From Treponema parvum (GTDB lineage: Bacteria; Spirochaetota; Spirochaetia; Treponematales; Treponemataceae): DNA of 64,000 nt. The stretch is from positions 1 to 64,000 of the forward strand of contig NZ_CP054257.1 of assembly GCF_017893945.1 (NCBI RefSeq). The letters run 5' to 3'. Within the stretch, counting starts at the first letter, position 1, and each line of letters opens with the position of its first letter. Made by a program: the position numbers and the translations under genes. Under the pieces are notes generated by a model. That model saw only the letters and a list, made by a program, of their open reading frames with translations. It had not been told where the DNA came from and ran no database searches. This document shows positions 15,063-24,446 of the stretch, piece by piece.

Positions 15063-16862
15063 ATGAATGTTTTTACCGGTATTTCGGCCTCCGGCGGCAT
15101 AGGCTTGGGGACGGCCTTTATCATTCCCGAAACTGAAAAAAGAATTGTTCCGCAAAGATCTGTAAAACCCGAAGATATTGGAATCGGATGGGAACGTTTT
15201 AAAGCGGCTGTCGAAGCGGTTTCCGCGCGCCTTAAGGCACAGATAACTGAGACTGCGGCAAACAAGATACAAAAAGAAATATTTGAATCGTATCTTGCCA
15301 TGCTGTCGGACGCGGTTTTCATAAAAGAAATTAAAACTTCTTACGAAAAAGAGCTTTACAATATCGAATATGTTCTTGACAAAAAAACCGGCGAATATGA
15401 GCAGCGCTTGCGCGATTCAAAAAACGAGTATTTAACCGAAAGAGCCAAAGATATCCGCGACGTCTTCGATCAGGTTTTAAATGAACTTTTGGATTATCAT
15501 CCGTTTAACACAGACTCCGTTCCCGACGGGGCCGTCATAGTTGCAAGGGTCATGAATCCTACCGACGCTATAGTCCTTTCAAAAAGAAAAATAGCGGGAC
15601 TTGCTTTGACGGAGGGCGGAAAATCAAGCCACGTTACAATTCTTGCAAGAAATTACGGTATACCTAGTGTTTTTGCCGTTACAGGAATTACCTCCGGAAT
15701 ACCTTCGGGGACTACGGTTATTGTTGACGGTGAAAAAGGAAAGATCATTGCGGATCCGGACGAAAAAACGCTTTCGCTTTATCGCCAAAGGATAAAAGAC
15801 GAAGAAGAGCGCAAAAAAGTCTTGAACGTATTTAGGACAAAAGAAGCTTTGACCAAGGACGGCGTAAAATTTCATGTTTTTGCGAATATCGGAACTCCGG
15901 ATGAAGCCCGTACCGCGCTAAAAGAAGGCGCCGACGGAATAGGCCTGTTCAGAACGGAATTTCTTTTTATGGCCGAAAATCAAAGCTTTTCGGAAGAAGC
16001 CCAGTTTGAAGCATACAAGGAAGTTTTGGAAACGATGGGCGGTAAACCCGTGACCATAAGAACGCTTGACGCCGGAGGCGATAAACTGATAAAAGGTTTG
16101 GGCGATATGACTTCCTCAATAACTTCCGCGCCGACCTTCTCACCGGCTTCCGCTCCGGATGCAAAAATTTCCGGCGGCTCAAGTCAATCCGGTCAATCCG
16201 ATCGATTCAATCAACCCGTTCAATCCGATTTTAAAGAAAAAAATCCTCTGATGGGATTGAGGGCTATACGGTTCAGCCTGGCGCATCCTGAAATTTTAAA
16301 AACACAGCTCCGCGCTTTGTACAGAGCCGGAGTGTACGGCAATCTAAAAATAATGCTGCCGCTTATTTCGAGCGCGGAGCAAATTGAAAAAGCAAAAATT
16401 ATAGCAGATACGGCGCAGAAAGAACTTGCCGCCGAAGGCGTGCCTTTTAAGAAGAATGTTCCTTTGGGAATCATGGTTGAAACGGCTGCAGCAGCTCTTA
16501 TTTCAGACAGCCTTGCAAAGACGGCGGATTTTTTTTCGATAGGGACAAATGATCTTACGCAATATACGATAGGCATAGACAGAGAAAATCCTTTTGTGGC
16601 GGAGCTTTACGATGAATGTCATCCTGCCGTCTTGCGTATGATACAAAACACGCTGCAAAATGCGGCGGCGTCCGGTATATCCGTTTCCGTGTGCGGTGAA
16701 ATGGCGAGCCGGCAAAACGGAGTTCTTGTTCTTGGCGGAATGGGAATAAGAAATTTGAGCATGACGGCCAAGCAGATATCGGCGGTAAAAGAGATACTTT
16801 CAAAATTTACGATAAAAGAGATGCAGGATATTTCATCAAAGGCCTTAAACAACTTAATTTAA
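15063..16862 (+). CDS. ptsI: PTS enzyme I (PEP-protein phosphotransferase)
   Basis: Transfers phosphate from PEP to HPr. The 599-residue protein has the N-terminal HPr-binding and phosphohistidine domains with catalytic His190 in GGKSSHVTILARNYGIPS, and the C-terminal PEP-binding TIM barrel (FRTEFLFM, TLDAGGDK, SIGTNDLTQY, active-site Cys in VCGEMA). The barrel contains a roughly 40-residue Ser/Gln/Pro-rich insert (about 350-393) between TLDAGGDKLIKGL and NPLMGLRAIRF, encoded by imperfect TCAATCCG repeats, where normal family members have a short loop. No HPr or EII gene is adjacent; many spirochaetes use the PTS for regulation. The mRNA looks leaderless. It is the first gene of the ptsI-der-merR-rsm22 run. 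Confidence 0.94.
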   Translation: MNVFTGISASGGIGLGTAFIIPETEKRIVPQRSVKPEDIGIGWERFKAAVEAVSARLKAQITETAANKIQKEIFESYLAMLSDAVFIKEIKTSYEKELYNIEYVLDKKTGEYEQRLRDSKNEYLTERAKDIRDVFDQVLNELLDYHPFNTDSVPDGAVIVARVMNPTDAIVLSKRKIAGLALTEGGKSSHVTILARNYGIPSVFAVTGITSGIPSGTTVIVDGEKGKIIADPDEKTLSLYRQRIKDEEERKKVLNVFRTKEALTKDGVKFHVFANIGTPDEARTALKEGADGIGLFRTEFLFMAENQSFSEEAQFEAYKEVLETMGGKPVTIRTLDAGGDKLIKGLGDMTSSITSAPTFSPASAPDAKISGGSSQSGQSDRFNQPVQSDFKEKNPLMGLRAIRFSLAHPEILKTQLRALYRAGVYGNLKIMLPLISSAEQIEKAKIIADTAQKELAAEGVPFKKNVPLGIMVETAAAALISDSLAKTADFFSIGTNDLTQYTIGIDRENPFVAELYDECHPAVLRMIQNTLQNAAASGISVSVCGEMASRQNGVLVLGGMGIRNLSMTAKQISAVKEILSKFTIKEMQDISSKALNNLI

Positions 16863-18398
16863 ATGCGGAAAAACATGTATAAAAAAACCGGAAAAACCGG
16901 ACGGAATTCTTTTAAATCCTCAAAAAGAAAAAATGAAGGCATTGCGGAAAATGCAATTTTAAATCCTGAATTTCCGGTGCCGCCGGAATTTCCAGCGCAG
17001 GAAGAAGAAAGCGGTTTGAATTTCGATCCGGAAAAAACATATCACAATCTTCCTCTCATAGTAATAGCCGGCCGGCCCAACGTGGGAAAATCCACCTTAT
17101 TTAACAGGTTTATGAAAAAAAGAATTTCCATCACGGATCCTACGCCGGGAGTTACCAGAGATCCCGTTGAAGGAACCGCCTTTATATGCGGAAAACCCGT
17201 TCATTTGACGGACACGGGCGGATACAAGCTTGATCATGCCGAAGGAACAAAGGAAGCTCTTTTAGATAAACTTGTCGTAAGCAAAATGCTTGAAACGCTT
17301 AAAAAAGCCGACCGCATTTTACTTTTGCTTGAAGCCGGGCAGATAACGGGCGAAGATGAGGAATTCATAGCCTTGTTGCGGCAATATTGGGACAAAGTCA
17401 TAGCTGCGGTAAATAAGGCGGAAGGCGGCAGAAACGAAGGTTCCGCATGGAATTATATGAAATACGGATTTAAAGAGCTTATCTTTATATCCGCGGAACA
17501 CGGGGACCGCATACCGGAACTTTCCGAAGCTATAGTCAAAGGTCTTGATTTTTCCAAGGTTACGGAAGGAGAAGAAAGAAATCCGATAAGGATTGCGGTT
17601 TTGGGAAAACCGAACACGGGGAAATCCACATTGACCAACAGGCTCACCCATACGGAAGCATCGATTGTAAGCGATTATGCGGGAACTACCCGCGATGTCG
17701 TTGAAGGTTCGTTCAGGTACAGCGGCCGTGATTTTCAAATTCTCGACACTGCGGGTATAAGGCGTAAAGCGCGCGTGACGGAGGACATAGAATATTATTC
17801 CGTGAACAGGGCCATAAAAACGCTTGATGATTGCGACATCGTTTTTTTAGTGATCGACGTTCGCACCGGCCTTGCGGAACAGGACAAAAAAATTTGCTCT
17901 TTAGCCTATGAGAGGGGACGCGCTATTATTTTTGTTATGAACAAATGGGACGCCGTAGACAAAAAAGAGACGAAATTCAAAGACATTGAAAAAGACATCA
18001 GAATAATGTTCGCTCATATGAATTTTGCGCCCATACTTCCTCTTTCCGCGAAGGAAGGAGACGGCATAAAACTTCTTATGGACACAGCCATTGAATTATA
18101 CGGACAGCTTTCCAGAAAAATAGACACTTCCGCTTTGAATACGGCTCTTAAAGATTGGCTTTTCAAATATCCTCCGCCGGCTTCAAAAACCTTACATTTT
18201 CACATAAGGTACATGACGCAAAAAAGCGTAAATCCCGTAGGATTTATTATATTTGCAACTCGGCCGGAAGTTGTTCCTCAAACTTATATAGCTTATCTTA
18301 AAAACCGGATCAGGGAAGACTTAGGGTTCTCTAAAATTCCCGTTCAGCTGGAAATGAAGGCCAGCCGAGTAAAATGGGAAAAACGGGAAAAAAACTGA
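16863..18398 (+). CDS. der: Ribosome-associated GTPase Der (EngA)
   Basis: Der is the double-GTPase needed for 50S subunit maturation. The 511-residue protein has two G domains: G1 motifs GRPNVGKST (70-78) and GKPNTGKST (about 247-255), switch motifs DTGG and DTAGIRRK, NKAE and NKWD specificity motifs, then a KH-like C-terminal domain ending KVKWEKRE-like. An unusual 60-residue basic/proline-rich N-terminal extension precedes the first G domain. Its ATG directly abuts the ptsI stop (no gap), implying translational coupling. Confidence 0.95.
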   Translation: MRKNMYKKTGKTGRNSFKSSKRKNEGIAENAILNPEFPVPPEFPAQEEESGLNFDPEKTYHNLPLIVIAGRPNVGKSTLFNRFMKKRISITDPTPGVTRDPVEGTAFICGKPVHLTDTGGYKLDHAEGTKEALLDKLVVSKMLETLKKADRILLLLEAGQITGEDEEFIALLRQYWDKVIAAVNKAEGGRNEGSAWNYMKYGFKELIFISAEHGDRIPELSEAIVKGLDFSKVTEGEERNPIRIAVLGKPNTGKSTLTNRLTHTEASIVSDYAGTTRDVVEGSFRYSGRDFQILDTAGIRRKARVTEDIEYYSVNRAIKTLDDCDIVFLVIDVRTGLAEQDKKICSLAYERGRAIIFVMNKWDAVDKKETKFKDIEKDIRIMFAHMNFAPILPLSAKEGDGIKLLMDTAIELYGQLSRKIDTSALNTALKDWLFKYPPPASKTLHFHIRYMTQKSVNPVGFIIFATRPEVVPQTYIAYLKNRIREDLGFSKIPVQLEMKASRVKWEKREKN

Positions 18399-18754
18399 TG
18401 GCACAGTATACGATCGGCGACGTTGAAGAATTGACGGGATTAAAAGCTCATGTGCTTCGTTATTGGGAAGAAGTCATTCCCGGTATGAGGCCTAAAAAAG
18501 ATTTGGGCGGAAGACGCGTTTATACGCAGAGAGAAATAGACATCATACAGCGCTTAAAATATCTGATATATGAAAAAAAATTTACGATAGAAGGCGCAAG
18601 AGATAATATTATCGCCGACATGAATGTGGAAAGTGAAAATGCGGAGCTTATGCAAAACATTCGCGAAGCGAGAAAAGAACTTACGGATATTTTTTTGACA
18701 GTAAGGAAACACCGCATTGACGGCAAGGCGGACGTTAAAGATGAAACGCGATAA
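18398..18754 (+). CDS. MerR-family transcriptional regulator
   Basis: A 118-residue regulator with the MerR winged helix at the N-terminus (YTIGDVEELTGLKAHVLRYW, residues 4-23; RRVYTQREIDIIQRLKYL, about 43-60) followed by a dimerisation coiled coil. It has no C-terminal effector domain or metal cysteines. I start it at ATG 18398, which overlaps the der stop (TGATG). Small HTH_17/MerR proteins of this type commonly follow core genes in spirochaetes; the target is unknown. Confidence 0.85.
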   Translation: MAQYTIGDVEELTGLKAHVLRYWEEVIPGMRPKKDLGGRRVYTQREIDIIQRLKYLIYEKKFTIEGARDNIIADMNVESENAELMQNIREARKELTDIFLTVRKHRIDGKADVKDETR

Positions 18755-20135
18755 AGCGCCGACAACGCCCGACGGAAATGAAAAATGGTACGATAAATTT
18801 TCAAGGAAAAAGTCGCCTGATCGCTGTAAAACTTTAAAAGAAGAAAAATCCGGTAAAATTTATAAAAAAACGCTCAAAAATAAAAATACCGAAAACGCCG
18901 AAAGTGTGAAAATTCCTGTTTCGGGCGGCGGAAATAAAATAAGAGTTTTTGTAGCGGAGACGGCAAAGATGTTTCCCGAAGAAAATCTTCCCCCGGATTC
19001 AAAAAAGATACTTACGGAATTCTTATCAGTGATACAAAACATACGCCCTTTGAACAGCCGTCAGCTTGCGAAGATTCCCATGCAGATAAGAGAGCTCTCT
19101 CATGAACTGACGGATGAAAGACCCGACAGGCGAAAAAGCTATATGAACGAAACGGTTAAACTTTCTTCGTACGTGCGCTATTTTATGTGGTGGAACCTCA
19201 TAAGGCTTACAAAACTGTTTGCAGGTTTTGCGCCTGAAAATCTTTGCCTTGAAGACGGAGACGTTTGTCTTGATGCGGGAAGCGGACCTTTGACGGTAGT
19301 GACAGCTTTGTGGCTTTCACGGCCGGAGCTTCGTAAAAAAAAATTGACATGGTACTGTCTTGATATTTCTCAGGCGGCTCTTACCCTTGGCGAAGAAATT
19401 TTTTTGTCGATCGCCGCTAAAACCTTACCCGAACCGGATTCTTTTCCGTGGAAAATCATCCGCTTAAAAGGCGAAATGGGATTGCCGGTAAAGCAAAGAG
19501 CGTCGTTTATAACCTGCGCCAACATGCTGAACGAAATGCTTGAGTATACGGCGCCGAGCGCAAGATCGAAATCCGATTTTTTTGCAAAAAAATTCTGCGA
19601 AGATCTGCTGAACTATGCGGATGAAAAGGCAAGCGTTCTCCTGATAGAACCCGGCGTTCCGCAGTCTGCGCGGCTCGTAAGTGCGATGAGAAAAATTTTT
19701 ATTGATAAAGGATACGAGCCTGTTTTGCCCTGTCCGCACGCCGCCGTATGCCCTATGGACGGAAGGCGCGGCCAAAAATGGTGTAATTTTGCATTTACTA
19801 CGGAAGATTCTCCTTTGCCGCTTTTAAAACTTTCGGCTGACGCGGGCTTACCCAAAGACAGGGCGGTTTTAAGTTTCGTATTGGTTTCAAACCGCTTTAA
19901 AAAACGGGAACACGATGAAACGGACATTTTAAGAATAGTATCGGATCCGATAAAGCTTCCGGACACAAAAAAAGGATATTACGCCTGTTCCAAACAAGGT
20001 ATGCTGCTTGCGGTAGATGAAGGAGAGCGCGATATAAATTCCGGAGATAAAATATCAACAGAAAAGCTGCCGCAAAAAGGCGCGTACAGCCGCGATAAAA
20101 AAACGGGAGCCGGCGAAATATTTTTAAGAAAGTAA
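18741..20135 (+). CDS. Rsm22/METTL17-family ribosomal small-subunit protein
   Basis: Related to mitochondrial Rsm22/METTL17, SAM-fold proteins that help assemble the small ribosomal subunit. The central Rossmann fold shows CLDAGSGPLTVVTALWL (about 180-196) and CLDIS; near residue 338 is the cysteine signature PCPHAAVCPM...WCNF, which binds a 4Fe-4S cluster in characterised relatives. An 80-residue basic N-terminal region precedes the conserved core. ATG 18741 overlaps the merR stop by 14 nt; a TTG at 18717 is an alternative. The gene follows der, another ribosome-assembly factor, in the same run. Confidence 0.82.
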   Translation: MKRDKAPTTPDGNEKWYDKFSRKKSPDRCKTLKEEKSGKIYKKTLKNKNTENAESVKIPVSGGGNKIRVFVAETAKMFPEENLPPDSKKILTEFLSVIQNIRPLNSRQLAKIPMQIRELSHELTDERPDRRKSYMNETVKLSSYVRYFMWWNLIRLTKLFAGFAPENLCLEDGDVCLDAGSGPLTVVTALWLSRPELRKKKLTWYCLDISQAALTLGEEIFLSIAAKTLPEPDSFPWKIIRLKGEMGLPVKQRASFITCANMLNEMLEYTAPSARSKSDFFAKKFCEDLLNYADEKASVLLIEPGVPQSARLVSAMRKIFIDKGYEPVLPCPHAAVCPMDGRRGQKWCNFAFTTEDSPLPLLKLSADAGLPKDRAVLSFVLVSNRFKKREHDETDILRIVSDPIKLPDTKKGYYACSKQGMLLAVDEGERDINSGDKISTEKLPQKGAYSRDKKTGAGEIFLRK

Positions 20136-20222
20136 GCGGATCCGGACAATGCGTACTATGCGCCTTCCGTTGAAAACCTGAGAGATGCGGAAGCCGCTTC
20201 CTTAGTGCTTTATCAAGTGAAA

Positions 20223-23200
20223 TTAAATTTCTACGTTGCCTTCGTACACCAGTTCCGTTGCGCCCGTAAGAAAGACCGTTTTTCCCGTGTATTTTACTAT
20301 CAATTCGCCGCCGCGAACTTTTACCGTAATATTTTCGTTTAATTTGCAGTATCCGTTAAGAACGGCCGCTACGACCGCCGCGCAGGCTCCCGTTCCGCAG
20401 GCTGGGGTTTCGCCGTTTCCTCTTTCCCATGTACGCATTTTTAATTCGTTCGGGCCTGCGACGCGCACAAATTCGGTGTTTACCCTCTGCGGGAAGGCTT
20501 TGTTGTTTTCAAACAAGGGGCCGACTTTAAAAATGTCTACCTTGTCGACGAAGTCGCAAAAAACCACGCAGTGAGGAACTCCGACGGAAATACAGGAAAC
20601 TTTGTATTTTTCATCGCCTACAGCAAGGGTTTCGTTGACAATAGCCTTTTTAGGCAAAAGGGCATTATCCTGCGTTTCGTTTGACGGAGGAAAAAACGGC
20701 GTGTCTTTCAGCGTTGTCGGTAAAGAAGCCGGTGAAAATTCCGGTTTTCCCATATCTACGGTTACGGACGATATTTTTCCGTTTTGTTTGTACAAGACCA
20801 AAGATTTTATGCCGCTTGCCGTTTCTATGGTTATCGCCGCCGTAGGATCGGTAACGAGCGCATGCCGCGCGGCGATTCCGTTTATGTTGTTGTCGAATAA
20901 ATACTTTGCCACGCTGCGTATTGCGTTGCCCGCAAGCCTTCCTTCGGAGCCGTCCTGGTTAAAAAATTTCATGTAAGCGTCGGCCTTATCGCTCCTTTCT
21001 ATGAGGGCTAAAGAATCCGCTCCTATGCCCGTACGGCGGTTGCAAAGCCTTACGCTCAGACCGGCGGGATTGTTGATAACCTGCGCCATCGCGTTCATGA
21101 CGATAAAATCGTTGCCGGTACTGTGCATCTTGCTGAATCTTATTTTCTGCTTTGCCGATCTTAAATCGTTTATGTTTACAAGTTCTACGTTTTCGGCCGA
21201 ATAATGGCTCATAAGGCAATTGGCTATGGCGTTGGCGGTGTCTATGGACGTAAGGCACGGAATGTCACGCTCTATGGCGTGTCTTCGCATTTTTACGCTG
21301 TCAGCTGCAGGATTTCGTCCCTTCGCGCTTGTGGAAACCACGTAGTCGATTTTTTCCGAATCCAAAAGCGTAAGAAAATTATTTTCGGAATTTTCATGGA
21401 TTTTGTTTACGGTTACCACTTCCATACCGAAATCGCGGATTACCTTTGCGGTTCCTTCCGTTGCATAAAGGGTAAAGCCCATGTCGTAAAATTTGCGCGC
21501 CAGATCGGGAATTTCGTATTGATCGGTTTTGCGCACCGTGAACAGAACGCCGCCGCCTCTTTTCATTTTATAACCGGCTGCGATAAGTCCCTTGAAAATA
21601 GCTTCTTCCATAGTGGAAGCCAGGCCTAAAACTTCTCCCGTCGATTTCATTTCCGGGCCCAAATGGGTGTCCACATCCATGAGTTTTTCAAAGCTGAATA
21701 CGGGAACTTTTACGGCGAAATACGGAGGAATTTTATAAAGTCCTAAACCGTAGCCCATCTCTTTTATGCTTTTACCCAGCATGGCCTGCGTGGCAAGTTC
21801 TACCATGGGAACGCCGGTCACCTTGCTGATATAGGGGACGGTGCGGCTTGAACGGGGATTAACTTCTATGATGTAAAGAGAATTGTTGTAAATCAGGTAC
21901 TGAATATTGATAAGTCCCCGCGTTTTAAGGGCGAGAGCGAGTTCGCGGGATTGATTTATGATTTTTTCACGGAGAATATCGTTTAAGTTCCAAGAAGGAT
22001 AAACGGCTATGGAATCTCCGGAATGAATGCCCGTCCTTTCTATGTGTTCCATTATTCCCGGAATAAGAATGTCTTTTCCGTCGCATATAGCGTCGACTTC
22101 CAGTTCCGTGCCCATCATGTATTTGTCTATTAAAACCGGGTTTTCAATTTCTTGGGCAAGGATGATGGACATGTACTCTTTTATGTCCGCCGGAGTAAAG
22201 GCGATGATCATGTTCTGTCCGCCTAGAACATATGAAGGGCGAAGTAAAACCGGATATCCTATCCGCTCCGCCGAAAGCAGAGCCTGTTCCGTCGTAAAAA
22301 CGGTTTCTCCTTTTGGCCTGTTTATCTTTAACTTTTCACAAAGCTGTTCAAAACGCTCGCGGTCTTCAGCGATGTCTATAGAGTCGGCGCTGGTTCCCAG
22401 AATTTTAATTCCCTGCTTATCAAGAAATTTAGTAAGTTTTATTGCGGTTTGTCCGCCGAAGGCGACGACAACCCCGAAGGGCTTTTCCGTGTATATCACG
22501 TTCATAACGTCTTCCGGCGTAAGAGGTTCGAAATAAAGCCTGTCGGCAGTGTCGAAATCGGTAGAAACGGTTTCGGGGTTATTGTTTATAATCGCTACTT
22601 CGTAACCCAGTTTTTTCAGCGACCAAACGCATTGAACGGAAGCATAGTCGAATTCTATTCCCTGACCGATCCTTATAGGGCCGGAACCTAAAACAATAAT
22701 AGTACCTTTTTTGCCTTCCGTATTTTTCCTGTTTTTAAGGAATTCGGCGGCTTCGTTTTGCTCGTCGTAGCCTGCGTAAAAATACGGAGTTTCCGCATTG
22801 AATTCTCCGGCGCAGGTATCGACCATTTTATATGTTGCGGGAATGTGCGCCAGTTTGCCTTCTTTCCGCAGTTTTTCCGCCGCTTTGGAGTCTTGTAAAA
22901 TTCCCGAGCCGCCTGGAATTTTCACTTTCGACAAAGATTCTATTACCTTATCGGGAAAGCCTGATTTTTTTGCTTTTAAATAAAGTTCGTTTGAAAGCGT
23001 CGAAATTTTGTTTTTTACGCTTTCAAGTTCATCTTCAAGGGCTGCTATATTTTCCAACTTGGAAATAAACCATGCGTCTATCTTTGTAATTTCACTTATC
23101 TGTCTTACAGATAAGATTTTGCGTCTCAGGGCCTCGTAAACGGCAAAGATACGTAAATCCGTTATTTCACCGACTCTTTTTTTTATTTGCTCGTCGGTTT

Positions 23201-24446
23201 CTTGGGAAAAAGCTTTTAGGCGCAAAGAATAAACGCCTATTTCCGCCCCGCGGACGGCTTTCATCAAGGCTTCTTCGAAAGAGCGACCGATCGCCATTAC
23301 TTCTCCTGTCGCCTTCATCTGAGTGCCTAAGGTTCTTTTGGCGTAGACGAATTTATCGAACGGCCATTTCGGGAATTTTACGACGATGTAATCCACTACC
23401 GGTTCGAAACATGCCGCCGTTTTTTGGGTAACGGCGTTAGGAATTTCATCCAAATTGTACCCGATTGCGATGAGGGTTGCGACTTTTGCTATAGGATATC
23501 CGGTCGCTTTTGACGCAAGAGCCGAAGACCTTGAAACGCGGGGATTTACTTCTATAACTGCATATTCAAAAGAATCGGGTTTTAGGGCAAACTGACAGTT
23601 ACAACCGCCTTCGATCTTGAGCGCTGAAATTATATTAAGCGCGGAAGAACGCAACATTTGATATTCTTTGTCCGCCAGAGTGACGGCCGGCGCTACTACG
23701 ATGGAATCTCCAGTGTGAATTCCTACAGGATCGAAATTTTCCATGGAACAGACGGTTATGACATTGCCCGAATGATCCCGTATGACTTCAAATTCTATTT
23801 CTTTCCAGCCGGAGATGCATTTTTCAACTAAAATTTGATGTATGGGAGAGCGATGAAGACCGTTGTGAGCGATTTCTTCCAGTTCTTTGCGGTCGTTTGC
23901 TATTCCTCCGCCCGTTCCGCCCAAGGTAAACGCAGGTCTTACGATCACAGGATATCCGATTTCGTTATCGGCAAAATCCAAAGCCCCTTCTAGAGTTGTT
24001 ACCACTTTGGAGGGAATACAAGGCTCTCCGATGGAAAGCATGGTGTCTTTGAACATTTGACGGTCTTCAGCCTTGTCTATGGTTTCGGGATTCGCTCCGA
24101 GCAGCCGTACGTTGTGTTCCTTTAAAAATCCGGACTTTGCCAATTCCATGCTTAAAGTGAGCCCTGTCTGTCCGCCGAGCGTTGAAAGCAAGCTGTCGGG
24201 CTTTTCCTTTTCAATTATGCGCTTGACGGTTTCAGGTATCAGCGGCTCTATGTAAATAGAGTCCGCCATGGAATGGTCGGTCATGAGGGTTGCCGGATTT
24301 GAATTTACCAAAACAACGTTTATGCCCTGTTCTTTTAAAACCTTGCAGGCCTGTGTTCCTGCATAATCGAATTCCGCAGCCTGTCCTATGACGATGGGGC
24401 CGGAACCTATGACCATAATCTTTTTTATTGATGTGTTTAGCGGCAT
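20223..24446 (-). CDS. carB: Carbamoyl phosphate synthase large subunit fused to a DapF-like domain
   Basis: One continuous 1407-residue frame. Residues 1 to about 1090 are a complete CarB: first ATP-grasp half (IMVIGSGPIVIGQAAEFDYAG), oligomerisation domain, second half (IIVLGSGPIRIGQGIEFDYA near 590) and the MGS allosteric domain (FTLYATEGTAKVIRDFG, VVSTSAKG). From about 1100 the chain continues as diaminopimelate epimerase: KMHSTGNDFIVMNA (M1107), NTEFVRV, TWERGNGETPACGTGACA (catalytic Cys1350). However the other catalytic cysteine motif, normally MCGNAIRC, reads LAGNAIRS: Ala1172 and Ser1178 replace both cysteines. CarB makes carbamoyl phosphate for pyrimidines and arginine; the DapF part should not racemise DAP. 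It overlaps carA by 1 nt. Confidence 0.93.
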   Translation of the reverse strand: MPLNTSIKKIMVIGSGPIVIGQAAEFDYAGTQACKVLKEQGINVVLVNSNPATLMTDHSMADSIYIEPLIPETVKRIIEKEKPDSLLSTLGGQTGLTLSMELAKSGFLKEHNVRLLGANPETIDKAEDRQMFKDTMLSIGEPCIPSKVVTTLEGALDFADNEIGYPVIVRPAFTLGGTGGGIANDRKELEEIAHNGLHRSPIHQILVEKCISGWKEIEFEVIRDHSGNVITVCSMENFDPVGIHTGDSIVVAPAVTLADKEYQMLRSSALNIISALKIEGGCNCQFALKPDSFEYAVIEVNPRVSRSSALASKATGYPIAKVATLIAIGYNLDEIPNAVTQKTAACFEPVVDYIVVKFPKWPFDKFVYAKRTLGTQMKATGEVMAIGRSFEEALMKAVRGAEIGVYSLRLKAFSQETDEQIKKRVGEITDLRIFAVYEALRRKILSVRQISEITKIDAWFISKLENIAALEDELESVKNKISTLSNELYLKAKKSGFPDKVIESLSKVKIPGGSGILQDSKAAEKLRKEGKLAHIPATYKMVDTCAGEFNAETPYFYAGYDEQNEAAEFLKNRKNTEGKKGTIIVLGSGPIRIGQGIEFDYASVQCVWSLKKLGYEVAIINNNPETVSTDFDTADRLYFEPLTPEDVMNVIYTEKPFGVVVAFGGQTAIKLTKFLDKQGIKILGTSADSIDIAEDRERFEQLCEKLKINRPKGETVFTTEQALLSAERIGYPVLLRPSYVLGGQNMIIAFTPADIKEYMSIILAQEIENPVLIDKYMMGTELEVDAICDGKDILIPGIMEHIERTGIHSGDSIAVYPSWNLNDILREKIINQSRELALALKTRGLINIQYLIYNNSLYIIEVNPRSSRTVPYISKVTGVPMVELATQAMLGKSIKEMGYGLGLYKIPPYFAVKVPVFSFEKLMDVDTHLGPEMKSTGEVLGLASTMEEAIFKGLIAAGYKMKRGGGVLFTVRKTDQYEIPDLARKFYDMGFTLYATEGTAKVIRDFGMEVVTVNKIHENSENNFLTLLDSEKIDYVVSTSAKGRNPAADSVKMRRHAIERDIPCLTSIDTANAIANCLMSHYSAENVELVNINDLRSAKQKIRFSKMHSTGNDFIVMNAMAQVINNPAGLSVRLCNRRTGIGADSLALIERSDKADAYMKFFNQDGSEGRLAGNAIRSVAKYLFDNNINGIAARHALVTDPTAAITIETASGIKSLVLYKQNGKISSVTVDMGKPEFSPASLPTTLKDTPFFPPSNETQDNALLPKKAIVNETLAVGDEKYKVSCISVGVPHCVVFCDFVDKVDIFKVGPLFENNKAFPQRVNTEFVRVAGPNELKMRTWERGNGETPACGTGACAAVVAAVLNGYCKLNENITVKVRGGELIVKYTGKTVFLTGATELVYEGNVEI

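Noticed and set aside
20136..20222. Terminator between rsm22 and carB
   Set aside because: Only a tight GGAAGC-GCTTCC palindrome without loop or T-run; convergent termination signal not supported.
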